A stretch of 64,000 bases of DNA from Ridgeia piscesae. Taxonomy: Eukaryota > Annelida > Polychaeta > Sabellida > Siboglinidae. The stretch lies in assembly GCA_025642075.2 (NCBI GenBank), contig JAODUO010000947.1, positions 103,501 through 167,500 on the forward strand, in the 5' to 3' direction. The notes under the pieces were generated by a model. That model ran no database searches. It saw nothing but the letters and a program-made list of their open reading frames with translations, and was not told the DNA's origin. Positions 1 to 61,437 of the stretch are shown piece after piece (within the stretch, counting starts at the first letter, position 1; each line of letters opens with the position of its first letter). A program made the translations under genes and the position numbers.

Positions 1-1186
1 TTGTAAGACATGTTAAAGGCATCACGTACATAACTATGAATTGCGACTTAATTTTAAGTCACACATTTCAGTAGTATCGATGTTGGCAAGTATTATTTAA
101 AACAAAGAGGACAAAATATCAAATAGCTATAGAGGTATCATCTGAAACGTTGATTGAAACAATTTAACACATGTAGACAATTATTATGACGTATTAGTAG
201 CCAGCACTAATGTAACTACAACGTTAAGTGTTATTTCTTAAATTAGTACTTTTACGAGTGCACCCTATGTCCTTATTAATCAGTGTGTTACAGTGCATGT
301 AATTCATACTCAAATAACTAGAGTTTAAAAACAATAAATTCAACATAGCATCATACAATTCAAAACACAATTCTTCATTAGTATCTATTTAATTGGGAAG
401 AGCACGTTAATAATATCATTGAACATTTAATTATACTAGTTTTGGTTTATATTTACTTACTTTGTCAGTTTCAACGCTAACATTAATTGAGGTGATTTAT
501 GAACGACACAGGCCATGTATATATTTTAGTGAAACCCAAACAATTCGTTTGCTAACTAAAAGAGCAGTAGATTATAAAAACAAAATGTCTTCTTTACAAA
601 TACATGTAAATAACAACATATATGTGTATATTTGTTAGCATGGTATAACCAAGTAAAACAAAAGTTGGTTAAACACATAATGTACATTGTTTTGCTCTGG
701 TTTAAACAGTCTGCTCGCTGGCACGTCGAATCTGCAAAGTATCACATACCATTCGGATTCGATAAAAAGGAAACACTTTCAGTGTATGCACATTTTACAG
801 ATACATTCTGATTAATTGTGGGCGTCGTCTTTGGGTCGACAATCGTAGCATTTGGCAACAATGATGAACGTTCTTGGAGTGTATACGTGCATTTTGTAAT
901 GCTACAACTTGCAGTGATTGAATTGTTAATAGTTCAACTTGCAACGGTATGCATCTGCAAAGACAATTAGCTGTTTAAATACACTCTTAAGCTGTCATGA
1001 ATACGACTTCAATCTGCAACTTGAAGTAGTTAACGAATTAGTTTGCACATGCAAACCATCACAAGTTGCACTAGCACACGGAACTTCGAAACCTCTCCGT
1101 ACCACTTGTCTTTATACATACTTTAGTAACATTACAAGACGGACCAATGCAAGACTCAACTGCACAAATACTAATGAACAGGAGCA
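1..1186. other. 3' flank of gene A, no gene seen
   Basis: AT-rich sequence downstream of the gene A stop codon. It should hold the 3' UTR of gene A and intergenic DNA. The only open frames are short and show no recognisable domain. Confidence 0.5.
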
Positions 1187-17085
<15,899 letters not shown>

Positions 17086-17099
17086 CGCTGTATTCTGAA

Positions 17100-17814
17100 A
17101 ACAGAGATGCGTGAATTACAAACAGGGAACGTGCGTTGAGCTGCAATGCAAATCTTAATATCTTCAATAATCAGAAAGTGTCGGCTCATCGTTGGATTGT
17201 AAATAAGTCAATTGTTTCGTTGCCCAATTGCAATCTAGCATGATTTTTGCTGGAAGACAATTGTGTTACTTTGTGACACATTTGAAGCACGGCATATTTT
17301 ACGCGGGAGGAGATTGGTGTATTAACACAAAACAAAATACAAATTAATATCGGAATAATACGTCCACGCCCTATATACACGTAGCGACATTCTCTGACCG
17401 GGGGTGTGTGTCGAAAGGGAGTACAGAAAAGATAGTAATAGATTCAATCAACACAACATTTTGTAAAGCAATTAAGCAGCCCTACCAATGGCATGTGTCA
17501 GACTCCATTTATAATCTTTGCCATATATATTATTACAACCACATGGCTAGGTACGTCTCGCACACAATGTCTAACCTAAGGCAACATTGTTAAAACGAAC
17601 GTTCTTCTTTTCAACGAATTTTTACCATAACAATACGTTGTTGTTTGTATGTCAACAGACGGTGCATTGTTTGGTCATTGTGCCATATCAATAGTATCGC
17701 GGTGTTATCAAGAACGGCCCCGTCGGCGAGAAACACGTGGTGTTTAATATTCAATAGGTACACGTCTGAAAGAGTCTTCTGTTTGTGGTCTTGGCTCCAC
17801 CCAGTCACGTACGC
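17100..17814. other. Upstream region of gene A
   Basis: It should contain the 5' UTR and promoter of gene A. A TATATAG on the minus strand near 17370 is a weak TATA candidate. No coding feature is supported. Confidence 0.35.
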
Positions 17815-17919
<105 letters not shown>

Positions 17920-18000
17920 GGTCAATTAGTTACACGAAAGGTAACAAATAGGTTCTTATATGCCCCGCTGGCACCCAGGTCTTTATAAGCTCCGAAAGCT

Positions 18001-18253
<253 letters not shown>

Positions 18254-18277
18254 ATATATATATATATATATATATAT

Positions 18278-18478
18278 ACAAAGCAGGTATTACATCGATG
18301 GATCACTTAATGAAACATTACGATAGATTGATAAAACGAAGATGTGTATTATAAAGACATCTGTGAAGATTCAAGGTGTTCATTATAAAATGATCGTGCA
18401 GTGTCTAAGAAAGTAAGAGGTAAATATTGTTATTATTAGAGTCTCACACCAGATAAATGTCAGTACACTACAAAGCAG

Positions 18479-18537
<59 letters not shown>

Positions 18538-18710
18538 TCACAGATGTCTTTATAATACACATCTTCGTTTTATCAATCTATCGTAATGTTTCATTAAGTG
18601 ATCCATCGATGTAATACCTGCTTTGTAGTGTACTGACATTTATCTGGTGTGAGACTCTAATAATAACAATATTTACCTCCTTTCTTTCTTACGACGCTGC
18701 ACGATCATTT
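18278..18710. repeat. Interleaved perfect inverted repeats around (TA)n
   Basis: 18278-18370 is the exact reverse complement of 18534-18626 (93 of 93 bases by eye). 18417-18480 is the exact reverse complement of 18616-18679, and the similarity extends imperfectly to 18388 and 18710. A (TA)n run fills 18481-18535. The two right-hand arms overlap by the 11-mer ACCTGCTTTGT. Confidence 0.93.
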
Positions 18711-21276
18711 CTTCCCATACGATTGAAGCACCTTCGCTTAGTTATATGGTGCGTATCTATGATATTGCTCCTGTGTGAAAACTTTAAATGCTGTGACTTC
18801 AAAGATGTTTACCTGTATGCACTGGGTCGTGTAAACGTCGTTTCACTAAACTAAATGGAGCATATTAATGTTCAGTGCTATGTTAGTACGACTTGCCTCG
18901 CAACTTCAAAGAGGCGACTATTTGGGAGTTGCTCCTACATGTGTACGTTCGCATACAGTCAATGCCTAAGACATCCTTGGTTTCTTGTGTACGTTAAATA
19001 TCATCAATAAAAAGGAAAGGAAATTCGATTACGTTTTTTCCCCAAAACGGTGTGTCACTTGTGATACCTTTCAAGTGAATATATATGATAGATAGCTCAC
19101 ACGTCATGTGTAAAGAAGTTACAAAACAGCCGGTGGTAAAGACATTTCTACAGGTATACCATACCTCTTGCAATACAATAGACCCCCTACCAATTTAGTT
19201 TACAGGATATGTTGCATACAAGAGAATCTGTGTCTAGCGTTTTTCTGTCCAGTCTCTTACGACTATCGCACCAGATACTCTGACGAATACTGCCTGTATG
19301 ATGATAATAATGACAATAACAAAATTTCTAAAGCGGAATATGCATTAAGCTCAAAGCGCTGTACAATAAACAAAATATAACCAATCTGCTGAATATATGT
19401 AACTAAAAATGTAAAAGTAACCTTCAGATAAATTGTAATACTCATTCGATTAGCTTTATTAAAACTGTTAATTAATAAATAAATACAACTAGATAAATAA
19501 TAACTGAGACTAATCACTACTCTGTTTACATATATGCGATCTAAACACCACATGCAAGCATCTGTAAATACATACCATCGAAACACTAAGATATTTAGCC
19601 AAACGCCCTCAAATGTGATAGAATATTAAAAATGACGGAGACTCGTGGAAATGATGACTAACCTTATTATTATGTTAAATGTACTTTACTTACCGTAATG
19701 TATGAAATTAAACTTAAACGAGATGACAATAATTTAGAAATAATACCTTCCCATACTGTGCTGATGTCACTAGTAACATGTGTACTTATTTCGTCATCCT
19801 ATGACAACAACAAGAAGCTATCCTCCAGCTCACCAGAGCGCTATTGTACATGTAGACAGTTGCTACGGTTTGTACGCACTGTTTACCCTCTGCATTGGGG
19901 CATTGCAATTACACCTGCTGTGTACGACCGCTGCCTGCAATAGTATGTCACGCGTGCTTTGTCGAATCACCGGTTGTGAAGAAACACTCAATGCAGCCAC
20001 TGGGCTATTTTCGTGTCACCGTTGAAGTTGAACGCGGTCTCCGAGTGCCCATAGGCGAGGGCACTTGAGTGTTGAGGTTGAATTCGTCTGAATTTCGCGA
20101 TGTTTCAAAGCGTTAAACGCTATACTAATATTCACCTTGATCACGCGAGGGGAGGGCAAAGCCATTTGTTCTCTTCGTATAATTTAACGAATCGTCTTCA
20201 ACAGTTACGATGTTTTTATTCACCCTCTGTCCCGTTTGCTCTTTTGAAATATCTTATATATTCGATGGATCACATTTGTTTGTCTTCATCTTCGACTACC
20301 GCACTTCATGTGTTGCCATGCTCTTGTTGTCAATCCTTCCTCGGTATGTGCTTTTTCCACTGCAATCTTCCACATCAGTCTCTCTCATTGAAACATTTCT
20401 TCAATCATAGACAAGCCTACTGCATTGCATATATTGCGGCACTTATTGTTAAAATAAATCATGTACGGAATCACTAAAATCAGTGAGTAATGCTTTCAAT
20501 AGTTCACATGTAAGAATTGACTATTAGGGTTGGGCGTGTAGATTACGACAATTATGGTTAATGACAAGAGTAGAGTATTGATGAATATCGACACGCTCTA
20601 CTGGCTGTAAGGTGTGGACAAGTTCTCCCACGTATGTCTAAAGGTAGCCACTGAATCGAGCGTGTGATACAATGCACCATATTGAAAACTTAAAACCACT
20701 CAACCGGCAACTACGTTTAATCAGATAACGTGCACAATGCGAGACGGCGACACTGAGCCAGTCGGGGGTGCGCTACATTCGTCATTGTTTGTGCCAAATG
20801 GCTGTCGTGTATTGACAGTCGACTTGGTGGGGGATGTTCTCTATTTCCGGTTCCGTTCGATAGAAAGTGTCATACGCGACACGGTGACTCATGCTATAGC
20901 GAAATGCAGTTGCCTACTCATAAGCACACACAACAAACACCCCACAAGACGCTACATTTCGCACTTTAGGGAGCGGTAGTTCGGTGATTCGAAATCAACT
21001 TTTGTTGATTAAACACTTAAGGCACTTTGTCTGGGTGCACACTATCTGTGTCTTTTGGAATATGTTAATTCTCTATTGGAATATATTAGTATAATATTGA
21101 GATATGTTAATCCTCATAGACACTACTAAACCTTCCAGTACATGTATTAAGTCCAAAAATCAACTTCTGTAGATGACATCCAGTGCGGGCTGATTGTTCG
21201 GTCACCCTATCCCCTACATACAGCCAAATACCATTGTGTTTACAGTATACATGGTGTGGACGAATTTGCAAAAGAC
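18711..21276. other. Intergenic region, no gene supported
   Basis: Several short open frames (for example near 20100-20477) lack recognisable domains, splice support or a paralogue in the window. Confidence 0.4.
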
Positions 21277-22179
21277 TTAAAGGAACATGCAACCTTAAAT
21301 GTAAAAAAATGCTCAAACCATTAAGCAATGTATCACATGCCATCACTTTTTTATATTAAATTCTTAGATCATTTAGACAATTACTGAGCCTCTGTTGAGG
21401 CTGACAATTTAAGCTTTTCACATGTTGCGGTGTGACGTTACACGTCCACTTCCGCCAGCGCATCGGGCGGTGAAAAGAAAACAAACTCCACCAACTGAAG
21501 CACGATATGCACACGGGCCGAATCTGGACGGCGACATTTTACTTTCTGACCTAACCAACAAAACATATACACACATTAGGTTTGGCGGCTCTGATAACAG
21601 GTCGTTTTCATGGTTAGGTGAAAAAGTAAAATATTGCTCAATACCGTACCCAGCCCCCGTGTTTCTTTCGGTCCAAATATTCAGTGGGGACATCTTCTTT
21701 CAAGAGTCGTCGTCGTTCAGTGAATTCAAAATAATCTGTGCTCCAAATCAGTCTTGAAGCTTGCAGTCCACCTTAAAATTGTCATCGTTCGGATGAAGTT
21801 GAATCTGGCTACCGTGTGGTCTTTAACAATGTTGCGCAATAATTTCATTGTCAACTCGCCCTTCACTGGAATTTCTTTCGTTTCTCAGCGCATAGCTTCT
21901 CCTGCTTTGTTTTTGCACCTGACACTCAGGTCTTTTGCTAATTGTAAATGTATTTAAGCAACTTAAACCACGTCAATGCGCTAATATTATTCATCATGCA
22001 CTGCCTGTATCGATAATAGTAGTCTATGTTATAATCACCCATAGTCACTCAAAATATAAGTTTTGGAGATAGGTGCATAACATTCATACAAAATAAAAAA
22101 TATATGTGTGACTAGATATTATGTCGGATTTTTGGGCAATTTGAGGGCTTTTGAACGTTAGAGTGGCATGTTCCTTTAA
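21277..22179. mobile_element. Non-autonomous inverted-repeat element flanked by TTAA
   Basis: The left end is TTAA-AGGAACATGC (21277-21290) and the right end is GCATGTTCCT-TTAA (22166-22179), forming ~10-bp perfect terminal inverted repeats inside TTAA target duplications. TTAA insertion is typical of piggyBac-type elements. The ~895-bp interior has no recognisable transposase; the largest open frame is 21422-21757. Confidence 0.55.
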
Positions 22180-27281
<5,102 letters not shown>

Positions 27282-28165
27282 TGCGTGCTACCATGTCATC
27301 AGGGGAGGATGGGGTAAAATGATCTTCTTACACACAGAAGGTTATACGACAAAACTATGCATTAAAAACAAAACCAAGATTACTACGCTAAATAGTTGAT
27401 TATCATCATTAGCACCACCGGTCCCGTGCGTGGGGTAAAAAAAAGCCTTGCTATATTGGCAATATTACATTTATTTATTTATTCAAATACATCGCCACCC
27501 GGTACAACAGTATGCTAAAAGTCGAAGGAAGCGATTTAATAGACATAGGGGAGTTTATACCAGCGTTAGACAGTGTATTAATATTTAAATTAGGAGCGTG
27601 CGCATAAGTTCGTAGTGTCCCCCAAATTACAACATTCCTGTTGGTGGGTGGTGTCACTCTGTGACACTTCGCAATGCATGCTACCATGTCATCAGGGGAA
27701 GATGAGGTAAAATGGTCATCTAACACACATAAGGTTATACGACAAAACTATGCACTAGCAATAAAACCAAGATTACTACGCTAAATAGTTGATTATCATC
27801 ATTAGCACCACCATGGAATGACGCGTCTTTTTCTTGATGAACCTAATGGTTAGCTATCCCATTGGTTAGCATTACCTTCACAAGGGGGGCGCTTTACCCA
27901 CTAGTAAAGGTAAAACGGTCCCGTGCGTGGGGTAAAAAACCGCCTTGCTATATTGACAATATTACATTTATTGATTTATTCAAATACATCGCCACCCGGT
28001 ATGCTAAAAGTCGAAGGAAGCGATATAATAGACATAGGGGAGTTTATACCAGCGTTAGACAGTGTATTAATATTTAAATTAGGAGCGTGCGCAAAAGTTC
28101 GTAGTGTCCCCCAAATTACAACATTCCTGTTGGTGGGTGGTGTCACTCTGTGACACTTCGCATGT
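27282..28165. repeat. Tandem duplication, two units of ~393 and ~490 bp
   Basis: Unit 1 (27282-27674) and unit 2 (27675-28165) are highly similar and share the motif CTACCATGTCATCAGGGG and the end CACTCTGTGACACTTCGCA. Unit 2 has about 93 bp (roughly 27812-27913) missing from unit 1. A plus-strand frame in unit 2 stays open for 76 codons; unit 1 carries an in-frame stop in the same region. No function is recognised. Confidence 0.85.
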
Positions 28166-29649
<1,484 letters not shown>

Positions 29650-30559
29650 CATGGCACCAGGATATGCATAGTGTCTTATTATAATCATATATAATAAGCG
29701 CTATTCAGTAAATCTGGTTATCGAAAATAAATCCTCCCTTTAATCTCTTCAGGTTTTATTTCATGATTAACTTTTCTATTTATTATTATTCTACTAACAG
29801 CTACCATTCCTATTGCTATTCTTTTCTTCCTTCTTGGATATCACAACTTGACGAAACAGGTAATATCATGACAGATTTGCTCTTCATCGGTCTATATGTC
29901 TACTCAGGGAAGGGGATCGACATTTTGGATTACGAGTAGCAGGCATGTTACACAAACATTTCCGTTGCGTGACACTATACGTTTATGTCCGATGGAGTTG
30001 ACATTTGATACCTCGTGGAAGGTAAGCGACACCCCATTTACTGCAATGCGGTCCTATCGGCTACGACATTACTCTGGGCGAAACTGTTAACGACGCTCGT
30101 TAAATCCTACCTTACTTCTCTCTACTTTGGGTCTCGTTGCGTTGTGGTCTTGCACATAGACGTTAAGTGTTAATTTGTAGTGCAACCCGATTAGCTCGTT
30201 GGATCGTAATATGGGAAGATGTAGAGGATGCCAATGCAAACAATGTAAAACAAGCAACACCGAATGACAATATCTGGTACCGTTGAGTTAAACTCAGTGC
30301 GAAACGTTATGTGAACATCTTCTTCTTGTTCTTCTTCTTGTGGTTCGCTAGCTCATCACTCTATATTAGCCACATGTTTGTGGCTAGAGTATTGTCGAGC
30401 TTGTTTTTTAGAGTTGTCCTTCTCTACAATTAGTGAGTCCACTACAGGTTACACATGTATCCCCTATGTTGGATCTTTTGGTTCCCCTGCCATAGAAACC
30501 AGACAAAAAGGGCCAACGGTTTACAGTGTCTCTTCCGAAAGACACAGGCAACGTGGAGT

Positions 30560-30675
30560 GAACGAAATTGAGAAATTGCCAAGTATCGAAACGGCGGCAG
30601 GTGGGATTGAACCATGGTCCATTCGATTGATAATCCGGTGCTCTAGCGCGCGACCACCCCCGTCAAATCGCCCGA
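30560..30675 (-). repeat. tRNA-derived SINE candidate
   Basis: The minus strand reads CTAGAGCACCGGATTATCAA then a B-box-like GGTTCAATCCC, as in a degenerate tRNA head. The similarity stops in a non-tRNA body. No complete cloverleaf forms, so a SINE relic is more likely than a tRNA gene. Confidence 0.45.
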
Positions 30676-31198
30676 ATTATTATAAATTGTTTCCATTGAC
30701 ATTAAGAACAACGAAAATAATTACTACTATCTTGTTATCCATACGACTCCTGTCAATCGGTAAAGTAACACATGGGCTGTGTTGTTCATTGGATCACATT
30801 CTCCCAACTTTGCCCTATGCGAAGTAACATTTTCAACCGTCTGAAGTAATACTAGTCTCTCGCTGTGCTTCTAATCTAAAACGTTCCTCCAATCACACCG
30901 TCTAATTTAGGCTAACTAATGACTACTTTTATCATTCACGTACAGTGTGTATTGCGCTACACAGCATGCAGTTGCGTTGACGTATTGGTTACGTATAGAT
31001 TATTTTCTACCCACTCGAAATATTTCTTAATTTGCTACTTTATTATATTAGTTGAAGATTTACGTATTTAATACAATCTCCTGTGTGACGTTGCTACCAG
31101 TTAATGATAATGAACAATTCTTATGTTGACGCGCATTCCTGCATTATATTTGAGAAACAATAAGACTTCTAACAATATGTTGCAGAAATAGTTGCACT

Positions 31199-31204
31199 TT
31201 TATT
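31199..31204 (-). terminator. Candidate polyadenylation signal AATAAA
   Basis: AATAAA on the minus strand about 540 bases beyond the stop of terminal exon 20a. No equally clear hexamer was found for the other two terminal exon copies. Confidence 0.25.
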
Positions 31205-31740
31205 GCTTATCTATAATGAGACCATCCATATGTATTGCTTCTCCTAACGATACAGTTATTGCAATTGGCGTCACATTATTAACATATGCGTCTGTCTGTT
31301 CATGCACATCACAAACTCTTTATATACAAAGAAATAACTACAGTCTCGCCATCTAGGGAATACCATTCAAACTACGATGATGACAAATCCACGTATTAAA
31401 ACTGTGTATAGTCATCTTCACGGTGAGCTTCAGGCCCGTAGCGAGGCAGATTTTTCTGGATGGTTCTGCACAATTCTTACAAACGTTTCTCGCCTCGAGA
31501 TGTTGGAGTTGCACGTTGAGGGGGTAGCGCGTTCCACGTCGTTAACCGCATTCACCCCTCCATCTGAACTATATAGCTATCTACAAGACTTGGTCTAACT
31601 ATTCCTCCAGACGGAACGTGTGCTCCTAATAGTATGTTATGTTGTGTACGTGTCCCAGTATATATGCTGTGACTAAAATAACTCTATCTATATGTCAAGA
31701 TGCTTCACCACAGACTATCTTGTTTTGTATTACGTTGTAG

Positions 31741-57124
<25,384 letters not shown>

Positions 57125-57338
57125 GTTTTTATCAACAGGGATGCGTACAGCAACCTACAATGTAGAAAGTGTTACGGCAGGGTGATTATTGTATTACTGT
57201 CGATAATTCAATTGCGTCATTTTCCTCTTCGCCATTTAATGTTTGCAAATTGTCATTGATACGTTTGAAGCGTAGTAAGTTATTTTGCATTACACAACAC
57301 AACATAAAATACTATATGAAATTGATATATATATATCT

Positions 57339-57656
57339 ATGTATGTATGTATGTATGTATGTATGTATGTATGTATGTATGTATGTATGTATGTATGTAT
57401 GTATGTATGTATGTATGTATGTATGTATGTATGTATGTATGTATGTATGTATGTATGTATGTATGTATGTATGTATGTATGTATGTATGTATGTATGTAT
57501 GTATGTATGTATGTATGTATGTATGTATGTATGTATGGGTTTTTATGTATGTATGTATGTATGTATGTATGTATGTATGTATGTATGTATGTATGTATTG
57601 TATGTATGTATTGTAGTGTATGTAGTAATGTATGTAGTAGTAGTATGTATGTATGT
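57339..57656. repeat. (ATGT)n tetranucleotide array
   Basis: About 75 ATGT units with a small interruption near 57537-57545, upstream of gene B. Confidence 0.97.
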
Positions 57657-57666
57657 ATGTATGTAT

Positions 57667-57693
57667 GTAGTAGTACTACTAGTAGTAGTAGTC

Positions 57694-57771
<78 letters not shown>

Positions 57772-57880
57772 TGTTGTTGTTGTTGTTGTTGTTGTTGTAG
57801 TAGTTGTAGTAGTAGTAGTTGTTGTTGTAATAATAGGAGTAGTAGTAGTAGTAGTAATAGAAGTAGTAGTAGTAGTAAAT
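57667..57880. repeat. (AGT)n/(TGT)n trinucleotide array
   Basis: Mainly AGT units with a TGT block at ~57771-57800, grading into imperfect AGT/AAT. Confidence 0.95.
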
Positions 57881-58182
57881 ACAAAACACACATACACAAT
57901 ACATTCAAACCGTTAAAAGCACATGACGGTTTGTTTGTAAACAGATAGCAAAACGAGTCTGGTGCTCCACACAGAATACACGAAATTTTGGTGTTCGCCC
58001 TTGTTTCAAATTAAATTATGATGTCCCATTGTTGTCTTAGTTTTACTGGACCCATCAAGCGTTTGTAGGGGGTTACTCTTTTTGGTGATGTATTTGGACA
58101 CAATTAAATGGAGCAGAATGAATGAAACGGATTTTGCACTATCGATAGCATGACGCGGAAAGAACACACAGAACATCTTGCT

Positions 58183-58556
58183 CTGGTTTGGTAGAGCATC
58201 TAGTAATCACCATTGCACTGGTTTGGTAGAGCATCTAGTGATCACCACTGCACCGGTTTGTTAGATCATCTAGCGATCATCATTGTACTGGTTTGGTATA
58301 GCATCTAGTGATCACCATGGTAATGGTTTGGTAGAACATCTAGTGATAACAATTCTATTGGTTTGGTAGAGCACCTAGCGATCACCATTGTATTGGTTTG
58401 GTAGAGCATCTAGTGATCAACATTGTATTGGTTTGGTAGAGCACCTAGCGATCACCATTGTACTGGTTTGTTAGAGCATATCGTGATCACCATTGCACTG
58501 GATTGGTAGAGCGTCTAGTGATCACCATTGCAATGGTTTGGTAGAGCTTATCAGGA
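58183..58556. repeat. 35-bp minisatellite, ~10 units (unit 1)
   Basis: Period 35, core GGTTTGGTAGAGCATCTAGT followed by GATCACCATTG. The units differ by scattered substitutions. Confidence 0.93.
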
Positions 58557-59297
58557 TTTCATGTATATGCAATATCACAACACATATTTTAATAATGATT
58601 AATAAAAAATTGAACGTTGTGTATTCAGACCACAACGAAAACATTCGCATTATAACGCTAAACACAATAACGGGAAAATGTATGCCGTGAGTATGTACTA
58701 TATAGTTGTTAATATCAACGTTTCCTTCCACGCTAGATCTTACATAGCAAAATTCCGAATAGTGCCACTAGCGCCTGTTCACATGCTGCATTCCAACTAC
58801 AACGTTGACACCATCAATAAGACTTCCGGGCCCTTACGTGACCCAGTTGCATCAATTTACAGGCGGGGAGATTGAGAAAATACAAGTTTGCCAACTTGTG
58901 TTTACGATACAGACAGCACCACGGAAATGCGGCCTAATGTCACTGTTGTATAGCGGGCAGCTCGGGTCGACCCCGTTTCGTACGAATGGTACAGATTACC
59001 GCTGCCCAGAGCCACGTATTACATTTAATTGTGGAAGTTTTGACTAAAGCATGACAGCTGACATACATTTTTGTATATCTGAATATATCCGTGTTCGTGA
59101 AGGCGAAGCGAAACCATATTCAGTAACAATAACACACGATGCACTTACAAACAACACCTTCTACCGACCCGTTGCATAAATCAGAGGACAACTATGACAT
59201 CAAAGTGTTTAAATACGGCCAACGTACCTGCACTGGTCTTTCTCCGATTATGCATACACAATTAGGTCATAACCGCTCACTGCGCTGCGATCGCCTC

Positions 59298-59306
59298 TAT
59301 AAATAG
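59298..59306 (+). promoter_or_regulatory. TATA box candidate (unit 1)
   Basis: TATAAATAG in a GC-richer context. It is conserved base for base with 62574-62582 in unit 2, including about 55 bp around it, while nearby DNA diverges more. No downstream gene was identified. Confidence 0.4.
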
Positions 59307-59418
59307 ACCCGGCTGTAGTGGACACGCACGACGGAGCAGGTAATATTTAGTTCACGTGATGCCAACTCAAGCGTATCACCTAATAAAATAAGCCACGAAA
59401 TTACTCATTATATTGTAT

Positions 59419-59610
<192 letters not shown>

Positions 59611-60306
59611 ATGTGTGTGTATGTGTATGTGTGTTTATTTGTATACGTATATTTATTATATTTAGCGTGTCTTCGACGTTACACTGGTATTCTTGTATCC
59701 AATCGTTACTGCAACTAGGTAATTTCTCCTATTTCACATAATGTAAAATGGCCAAGTAGCAGTCGTTACGTTGATATTTTTACTACTGTTGGCACTGCTT
59801 GTGGTGCCTACAAGCTGTGTTAGCGTAAATTACCTGTGCTGTTCACACATGGCTACACGAATAGAAAGCAACCTTTAGTGTTAATAGGGCTACGCTTTCA
59901 ATGCCTGTCTAACGTCAATCAGTTTTGGATTGCCCAGTTAACTCCTGCACTGAAATGGGACCGAATACGCCAACAACATATGTAGGTCGTTACATACACG
60001 AAGAGACAATCTACTGCATATTAGATTGTAACGGATTTTGAAGGTGGCGTTTTGAAGTCACGATTAAATTAAAAACACATGACTCTTTGTTTGTAAGCAC
60101 AAAGCAAAGTTTGTCTGGTGTTAAACACAGAATATTCGAGCTTTTGGTGTTCGTCCTTGTTTCAAATTTTAATGGATCCATCAAGCGTTTGTACGGGGTT
60201 ACTCTTTTGGGTGATGTGTTTGGATACAATTAAATGGAGCATAATGAATTAAACGAATTTTGACCGATCGATAGCACGACCCCTAACGAACACATTGTGA
60301 TGTGCA

Positions 60307-61168
60307 CTGGTTTGGTAGAGCATCTAGTGATCACCATTGAACTGGTTTGGTAGAGCATCTAATTATCACCATTGCACTGGTTTAGTAGAGCATCTATTGA
60401 TCACCATTGCACTGGTTTGATAGAGCATCTAGTGATCACCATTGCACTGGTTTGGTAGAGCATCTAGTGATCACCGTTGTACTGGTTTGGTAGAGCATCT
60501 AGTGATCACCGTTGTACTGGTTTGGTAGAGCATCTAGTGATCACCATTGTACTGGTTTGGTAGAGCATCCAGTGATCACCATTGCACTGGTTTGGCAGAG
60601 CATCTATTGATCACCATTGCACTGGTTTGGTAGAGCATCTAGTGATCACCATAGCACTGGTTTGGTAGAGCATCTAGTGATCACCATTGAACTGGTTTGG
60701 TAGAGCATCTAATTATCACCATTGGTCTGGTTTAGTAGAGCATCTATTGATCACCATTGCACTGGTTTGATAGAGCATCTATTGATCACCATTGCACTGG
60801 TTTGGTAGAGCATCTAGTGATCACCATTGAACTGGTTTGGTAGAGCATCTAATTATCACCATTGGTCTGGTTTAGTAGAGCCTCTATTGATCACCATTGC
60901 ACTGGTTTGATAGAGCATCTATTGATCACCATTGCACTGGTTTGGTAGAGCATCTAGTGATCACCATTGAACTGGTTTGGTAGAGCATCTAATTATCACC
61001 ATTGGTCTGGTTTAGTAGAGCATCTATTGATCACCATTGCACTGTTTTGATAGAGCATCTAGTGATCACCATTGCACTGGTTTGGTAGAGCATCTAGTGA
61101 TCACCATTGTACTGGTTTGGTAGAGCATCTAGTGATCACCATTGGACTCGTTTGGTAGAGCTTATCAG
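60307..61168. repeat. 35-bp minisatellite, ~24 units (unit 2)
   Basis: Same 35-bp unit as in unit 1. From about 60689 a block of four variant units repeats about three times with a 140-bp period, a higher-order repeat. Confidence 0.93.
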
Positions 61169-61437
61169 GATTTCATGTGTATGTAATATCACAACATATA
61201 TTTTAATAATAATTAATATAAAATTGAACGTATTGTATCCAGACCACAACGAAGACATTCGCATTATAACGCTAAACACAATAACGGGAAAAGGATGCCG
61301 TGAGTATGTACTATATAGTTGTTAATATCAACGTTTCCTTCCACGCTTGATGCCAAATCTTATGTAGCAAAATTCCGTATAGTGCCACTAGCACCTGTTG
61401 ACATGCTGCATTCCAACTACCCCGTTGACACCACCAA

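Noticed and set aside
30560..30675. Functional tRNA gene
   Set aside because: The acceptor and D arms do not pair and the similarity stops after the B box; a SINE relic fits better.
57169..57948. 259-codon frame with Cys-Met-Tyr-Val and poly-Ser runs
   Set aside because: Translation of (ATGT)n and (AGT)n microsatellites.
59331..59345. Splice donor (CAG-GTAATA) after a TATA box, marking a first exon
   Set aside because: A start site ~30 bp from the TATA box would leave an exon of only about 11 bases, too short to call.
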